This document shows positions 59,260-64,000 of a stretch of 64,000 bases of DNA, piece by piece. Every line of letters begins with the position of its first letter. The stretch's first letter is position 1. The stretch lies in NCBI GenBank assembly GCA_003024785.1, contig PUQB01000464.1, positions 138,293 through 202,292 of the forward strand, in the 5' to 3' direction. The notes beneath the pieces are model-generated. The model saw only the letters and a list, made by a program, of their open reading frames with translations, did not search any database and was not told where the DNA came from. Position numbers and translations under genes: made by a program. The stretch is from Selaginella tamariscina (taxonomy: Eukaryota; Streptophyta; Lycopodiopsida; Selaginellales; Selaginellaceae).

Positions 59260-59309
59260 GAATATCCAGGAATATTCTGTCAAATAAAAGGGAATATTCT
59301 AGAATATTC
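59260..59309. promoter_or_regulatory. Cluster of GAATATTC palindromes (heat-shock-element-like)
   Basis: GAATATCC at 59,260 and GAATATTC at 59,270, 59,292 and 59,302. The last two form alternating GAA-nn-TTC-nn-GAA-nn-TTC, a textbook four-unit heat shock element. It is AT-rich, so chance is possible. Confidence 0.35.
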
Positions 59310-59407
59310 TGCCAAGTAGATTATCTTTAACTTTCAATATAAAATGCCGACCAACAAGTGAAAAACGCTAATTATTTGCCGACTAGACTTTACTATACCG
59401 ACTAAAC

Positions 59408-62400
59408 TTAAAAAGTCGCAGGTTCGACATTGCGCTTGCAACCAACCAATAACCGATGCACTTCTGCTGGAGTAAGGGTCCGCCTCTGTAAGAAGTAAGT
59501 AATCGTTGGGTCTAATCCAAGAACATGAGTGTACACAAAATACATGTGTTGGCAGGGGCTCCAGTTCTTGGCTTTCTGAAAAGTTGCACAAGTGCATGAC
59601 GGAACAGTAGAAATTGTTACCTTAGCAGATTGCATGCCTGCAGAGACAATGAAGGCCTCAGTCTTCCCTCTTTGAACCACCTCCACGTTGTTGATCCGAC
59701 CTTGAAGAATCTTTGCCTGGTTGTAATGTTTCTCATGTTCCTTGGACATTCTTGTTGGTGTTCGCACACTCCGTCCATGGTATGTTGGTACTCTATGTGC
59801 TCCCTCTCCTCTTGGTGGTGATGGTGTTCGATCCATTCGGCTACTACTGTCGTCTACCATTTCTTCAAATCCCTCCAACTTGAATCCTGCTTTCAGAAGA
59901 GCTTCAACCTCATTTGCATTCAAGTTTGTTCCTTTTTGAACTGGCCAAACCTCTGGAACTTCTGGAATACTCTCAGGAGGAATCCCTGCATATGGTCGTC
60001 TGAAGCAACAAGAATCGCGTGGGCAGAACCATAACATCTGATGAGTGAACTCAATGTTCCCAAATGCATTTGTATATTGCCGTCTACCGTGAAATCCTGG
60101 TGCCGGTACACGATGTGGATATCCTATGGGTCTGCCACACTTGCTGTTACCGTCCTGAGTGAGACCTAGACATTTCACCTGACTTGCCTCCCCAATGCGT
60201 CTGATGGCCCACTGAGTCATCAACGTCTCTCTTTCAGTGACATTGACATCTTGAAACTTGAGTTTTTTCCTGCGTGCATTTGGGATGACTTGTTCTGCAT
60301 ATTGTGTGTCATGTCTATGTGTACGAAGTGCATCAATCCCATGGTCCCCAGTTGACGGTTGACGAACGGTTCGAACACGAACATTTGTTGTAGAGGCAAA
60401 CTCTGGACTTGCAAGATGCTCTTCATCACTAACAAGATTTGCAAAAGTTGTTGGAGACACTGATTTTCCCGCTGAAAGTTTCTGCTGTGCACGTTTCAGA
60501 AGAGTTTCCATGGAAGGACCTGTGCCTGAATATCTCCCTTCAAATGATGCCTTGACCTTTGCACTTTGGAAAACAGCATCTGTTAAATCTAACATTGTTG
60601 CCTCCAACAAAGGAACACGCTTCGTCAGCCTTGCTCTTCGTGCTCTTGCATGAACAACTTCGGAGTTGTTAGTGGTAGGCACATTCGCAACACCATCTTC
60701 TGTCAAGTCAATTATCTCTGTCATGGAAATATGATCTTCATGTCTTGCCCACCATGACAGCCATGTTTGCAAAGCGCTAACGTTACTGGACCTGCCTTCC
60801 CAAAATGACTCCAACATTACTCGTCGTTCCAACTTATCTTGGTTGGTTAGTGCTGCAGGCCATGAGCGTGCAAGGTTCATGTGCTCCTCCCTGTGTTCCT
60901 CAAGTATCCACTTCTTTGTAACTTGACGCACTGACTGCATGTAATGGAACAAACAACTCCTTTCTCTTCCTCTCATCTTTGACCCATTGTTGAAAACTTG
61001 ACGCAATGCTAACCAAATTGCACCTGACTCATCTGACATGAACCCCAAAGTTCACATTATGAAGTCCTTGCTTGCTGCACACTTGAAGCATAGTGTTCAA
61101 AAATTTGATCACCGCCACACTATCCTCCCTGATCATGTCACCATAAGCAAGTGTCACCATCGACCTTAAACTACACAAACATAAGTGCATTATATTAGTA
61201 AGTATTTTAAAACATAGATATGTTAATACTTACAATGGATCATAGAGATGTATTCCCAGTGTACACCAATCATCAATACGATATGTGTGGTCTAGCACCA
61301 CCCACTGCTGTTCGAGATCACCTCCAGATTGACACCTTCTAATGTAGTCTATTCCGGATCCTGGGCCGGCAACTGTCATTTTGAAGATTAAAGGCTGCTC
61401 TTCAGCTCCGTTGAGGTCCATTCCGGGTATGTGGATAACATGTATGAATGGGATTGATAGCTTCTTCTTTAACTGCAGAAGTCCTTCGTAACCTTCTTTG
61501 AAACGAGTGTCTGTTGTTCTAGCCTGAGATATCCATTCTCTTGTTCTACATTGGAAAGGTTAAGCATCTCCAAAAGGAAATAATAATTTTTTTGCTTACC
61601 GGCGGTGATTTGTGAGTGGTAGTAGATCTGACAGAACCTTGTCGTATGATACATCTCCAGAATCTGTTACCAGTTTTTCCAAAATTATATTGCGTGCTGC
61701 TTGAAACTCTATGACACGTTGATTAGTTCTTGGGGTTGCAGCGACTGCTTTGTTGATTGTCTCCTTAGCTCTGTCTTTAGAGACCATGGATTCGGGTGGT
61801 CTACGTGGGTGTTGATGTTCTCCAAGATGGATGAAAAGCCTCGTGCATGTGATATCATCTGGAATTATGTAATATGCAACAACGGAGCATGTCTGCACTA
61901 GAAGGGGCTCATTGTTGCAATGCACACACTTCATTCCAAGCACTCTACCATCTGAAGATAACTGGACTTTATCAATGGTGCCCTTAAATTGGCAGTCATT
62001 TGCTTTCTTACTGAAGCTGATGAACGGACATGTTTCCTTTACGCATTTCATGTGGCCAATACATGAACTGCGACTAACACGAGCTGGAACATTCCAATGT
62101 GTTGTGCAGCGTTGAGTCCAGTAATCACACCCATCCTTCCTATTCATCCCTTTGTACTTGTCCTTCATTGTTTCGTGTGCTGGCAACTCGTAAATCACAT
62201 TTCCGTTGCAATCTTCTGGGACCTCAGCAACTTGCTGAATCGATGACGAGACCACCAGTTGCTTCCCAATCCTACATCTCTGACTATTGCGAAGTATTGT
62301 TACCATAGAATTGTCCCGATCTGTTGTCTCCAACCGGAATAGCGGTCCTTTGGAAGGAAGAAGTGTGTAATACACAAAACTGCTAGCTCTTGCCCCTTCT

Positions 62401-62579
62401 GGTTCTACCTCAACATTCGCAGCATCTCCACCAACAACAGACATCAAATGCAGCACTTTAAAAGATTGCCAAGGTGGAATGTCAAATGCAGACCTGAGAT
62501 CTGTTTCAAAGACAAATGCAATACCATCTTCATCTGCAGGGAAGTCCTTGTCAACACCATTGTAGCTGATTCTTGCCAT
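59408..62579 (-). CDS. MULE-type transposase, three exons
   Basis: The start MARISYNGVDKDF is at 62,579. Exons 62,579-61,600, 61,545-61,234 and 61,170-59,408, with introns of 54 and 63 bp, give about 1,015 residues. The N-terminal half has a zinc-binding region (CIGHMKCVKETCPF, then CVHCN and HLGEHQH), as in WRKY/GCM1-like or FLYWCH-type transposase DNA-binding domains. The DDE core has WVVLDHTYRIDDW (first Asp), FMSDESGAIWLALRQVF (second) and CLFHYMQSV. A SWIM zinc finger (CTCATFQKAKNWSPCQH) is near the C-terminus. This order is typical of Mutator-like elements. One extra G near 61,050 breaks exon 3. It would cut and paste its own element. Similar architecture also occurs in domesticated FAR1-like proteins. 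Confidence 0.75.
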
Positions 62580-62639
62580 GTAGCAAAAATGGAACAAACA
62601 AAAGTTAAAATTCAAAGACAATGAACATATTACACACGA

Positions 62640-62957
62640 TGGTTAATGTGTTTGTTAGTCGTGAGGCAATCATTTCATTGACAAATATTAAAAATAATAT
62701 TAATTGCGTGCGTCTGGGTAGAAGAGTGAAATTAATTTACTGCGTCTGGGTAGGTTTTTTGTAAATTAAAAAGTTTTACTAATGTTTACAGAAATTAGGT
62801 TGGTTTTTAATTGATTTAGGGCGGCTAGGGTTTTGCAATTAGGGCGGCTAGGGCAGCGAGGGCGGCTAGGTTTTCGTGGAGCAGCGGCGCATTTGGGGGC
62901 ATAGCGTGGAGCAAGTGTGGCTCCAGGGATTAATCACAATAGGCTTCCATTGAGGGG
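62640..62957. promoter_or_regulatory. Intergenic promoter region between transposase and downstream plus-strand gene
   Basis: Divergent genes flank it. It contains three GGGCGGCTAGG units (62,819-62,875) and two GCGTCTGGGTAG copies (about 62,709 and 62,742). A donor-like GGGG|GTGAGT at 62,958 suggests a 5' untranslated exon ending here. Confidence 0.45.
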
Positions 62958-63047
62958 GTGAGTATTTTCTGATTTCTTCATGATCTGCTCATGATCTTTT
63001 CATGATCTGTTCATCTTTTTACATCTCTTCACAGTTGCAAGAAATCC

Positions 63048-63481
63048 GAGTCGGCCTGCCGACTCGGACTGACTTCGTTGTCCGTCCCAGTCGGCAGGCC
63101 GACTGGGGTGGACTGTTCCAGATCCAGTCAACATTTTGACCGGGGTTGACTGTTCCAGCCCCAGTCAGCATTTTGACTAGGGTTGACTGTTCTAGTCCCA
63201 CCTAGCATTTTGACTGGGCCTTGCTTCGTTCCCAGTCCCAGACTGGGCCTCCCTTTGTTGCCAGTCCCAGTCGGCATGCCGACTGGGCCTCCCTTTGTTG
63301 CCAGGCCCAGTCGGCATGCCGACTGGGACTCCCTTTGTGCCAGTCCCAGTCGGCATGCCGACTGGGCTCCCTTTGTTGCCAGTCCCAGTCGGCATGCCGA
63401 CTGGGCTCCCTTTGTGCCAGTCCCAGTCGGCATGCCGACTGGGACTTACAGCAACTGCTCTCTCAGTCGGCACGCCGACTG
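63048..63481. repeat. Array of about 12 palindromic 18-bp units, 37-40 bp period
   Basis: CAGTCGGCATGCCGACTG is a perfect palindrome found at 63,268, 63,308, 63,347, 63,386 and 63,424. Close variants, still palindromic at the ends, are at 63,048, 63,088 and 63,464. More diverged CAGTCA-CATTTTGACTG units lie at 63,125, 63,162 and about 63,200. Spacers are GGCTCCCTTTGTTGCCAGTC-like. It lies within a probable 5' intron (62,958-63,566). All open frames through it are artefacts. Confidence 0.9.
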
Positions 63482-63566
63482 TGAGGGCTAGTATGTTTTT
63501 TTAATTTTTATTAAACATCTTTGAACATTTATTACAGTTTTTTGTTAAACCTTATTGCTTTTGTAG

Positions 63567-64000
63567 ATGCGCTCTTCACAACGTTTACAAGAAAAGAAGA
63601 TGAAGGAGCCTACTGAGAGAGAAGCAGAAGCTAGAGCTGCAATTCAGAGAGGGCGTCGGGGTCGTGGGAGAGGAAGTAGGAAGCTGGCTGTGGTTCAGGA
63701 ACAAGGACCTTCAAGTGATGCTCCAGTTGAACAGGCAAGCCAGCAGGACTGGTCAGGAGAGCAAGAGGATGTAGTTCAACCCCAACAAGAACAATCAGAC
63801 TTTGTTGAAGAAGTTGAGGATGATGTCTTACCACAGGAGACACAGGAGCAGACAGAAGGCACACAAGCCTCATGCGCAGTGACTTTGTCGAGTGACGAAG
63901 AGGATGAACCCAAGAGCAAGAAGAGACGACGCAAAGCTGCTGGAGATTCAGAGGCTGCTAAGAAGAAGAAGAAGGGTAAAGCAGAAGTGCCAGATAATGA
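63567..64000 (+). CDS. Start of a nuclear-type basic/acidic protein (runs off the window)
   Basis: The ATG at 63,567 directly follows an acceptor-like TTTTGTAG. The frame MRSSQRLQEKKMKEPTERE is open for 144 codons to the window end. It has an RG-rich patch (RGRRGRGRGSRK), a Q/E-rich acidic middle (EDVVQPQQEQSDFVEEVEDD) and nuclear localisation-like clusters (KSKKRRRKAAGD, then KKKKKGK). No known domain is visible yet. It may be a second gene of the neighbouring MULE or an independent host gene. Confidence 0.55.
   Translation, partial: MRSSQRLQEKKMKEPTEREAEARAAIQRGRRGRGRGSRKLAVVQEQGPSSDAPVEQASQQDWSGEQEDVVQPQQEQSDFVEEVEDDVLPQETQEQTEGTQASCAVTLSSDEEDEPKSKKRRRKAAGDSEAAKKKKKGKAEVPDN

Noticed and set aside
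63048..63481. CRISPR-like array
   Set aside because: Repeats are palindromic with similar, not unique, spacers, and this is a plant nuclear context.
63128..63504. Several frames around 63.1-63.5 kb on both strands
   Set aside because: All arise from the 39-bp palindromic array, whose period (often 39, a multiple of 3) keeps frames open.

Overview
This is eukaryotic, plant nuclear DNA: spliceosomal introns, a PLS-type pentatricopeptide repeat (PPR) gene, plant GDSL lipases, Ty3/gypsy elements primed by initiator tRNA-Met, a Mutator-like (MULE) transposase and scattered CCCTAAA motifs. Most introns I can place are tiny (about 46-68 bp), the PPR gene is a tandem run of short motifs, and a Crinkler-like kinase is present. 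Together these suggest a lycophyte such as Selaginella. That is inference; no marker in the window fixes the species.

Layout. 0-4.7 kb: AT-rich repeats, then a degraded copy of two small secreted-protein genes (A, B) whose sister copies (A', B') lie at 53.8-55.7 kb. 5.0-8.1 kb: a 3-kb near-perfect palindrome with about 1.5-kb arms. 8.6-11.0 kb: a Crinkler/protein-kinase-like gene. 11.6-12.6 kb: a decayed Ty3 3' end. 15.1-46.1 kb: a giant inverted duplication. Its outer ends carry two copies of one GDSL esterase/lipase gene (minus at 15.1-16.4 kb, plus at 44.8-46.1 kb). Its arms carry the same AT-rich repeats, a 44-bp tandem repeat and a decayed Ty3 gag-protease element. Its centre holds a deleted Ty3 element (21.5-25.6 kb), a cluster of tRNA-like sequences (25.8-34.3 kb), one nearly complete Ty3 element with matched LTRs and target duplication (27,120-33,887) and LTR fragments. 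One arm alone carries a solo LTR (38,242-39,897).

47.7-58.6 kb is the gene-rich part: secreted-protein gene C (intact, four exons), a PPR gene, A', B', a second GDSL gene, a further family member D, and the 3' half of a SWC4/DMAP1-like gene. Next come a fragment of a DIM1-type spliceosomal thioredoxin-like gene, a MULE-type transposase gene (59.4-62.6 kb), a roughly 39-bp-period array of perfect palindromes inside a probable 5' intron, and the start of a basic/acidic nuclear-type protein that runs off the window.

The most notable system is the secreted family A/B/C/D. Its members have a signal peptide, an N/Q/S/G-rich linker of variable length and a conserved helical domain with an MLIDL...LNxTxL...ALALV signature. 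I do not recognise this as a described family. It is interleaved with GDSL and PPR genes and is expanding by segmental duplication. Caveat: many otherwise well-conserved frames (retrotransposon pol, PPR, GDSL, MULE, A/B) are broken by single-base indels, several in homopolymers, so some pseudogene calls may be assembly errors.
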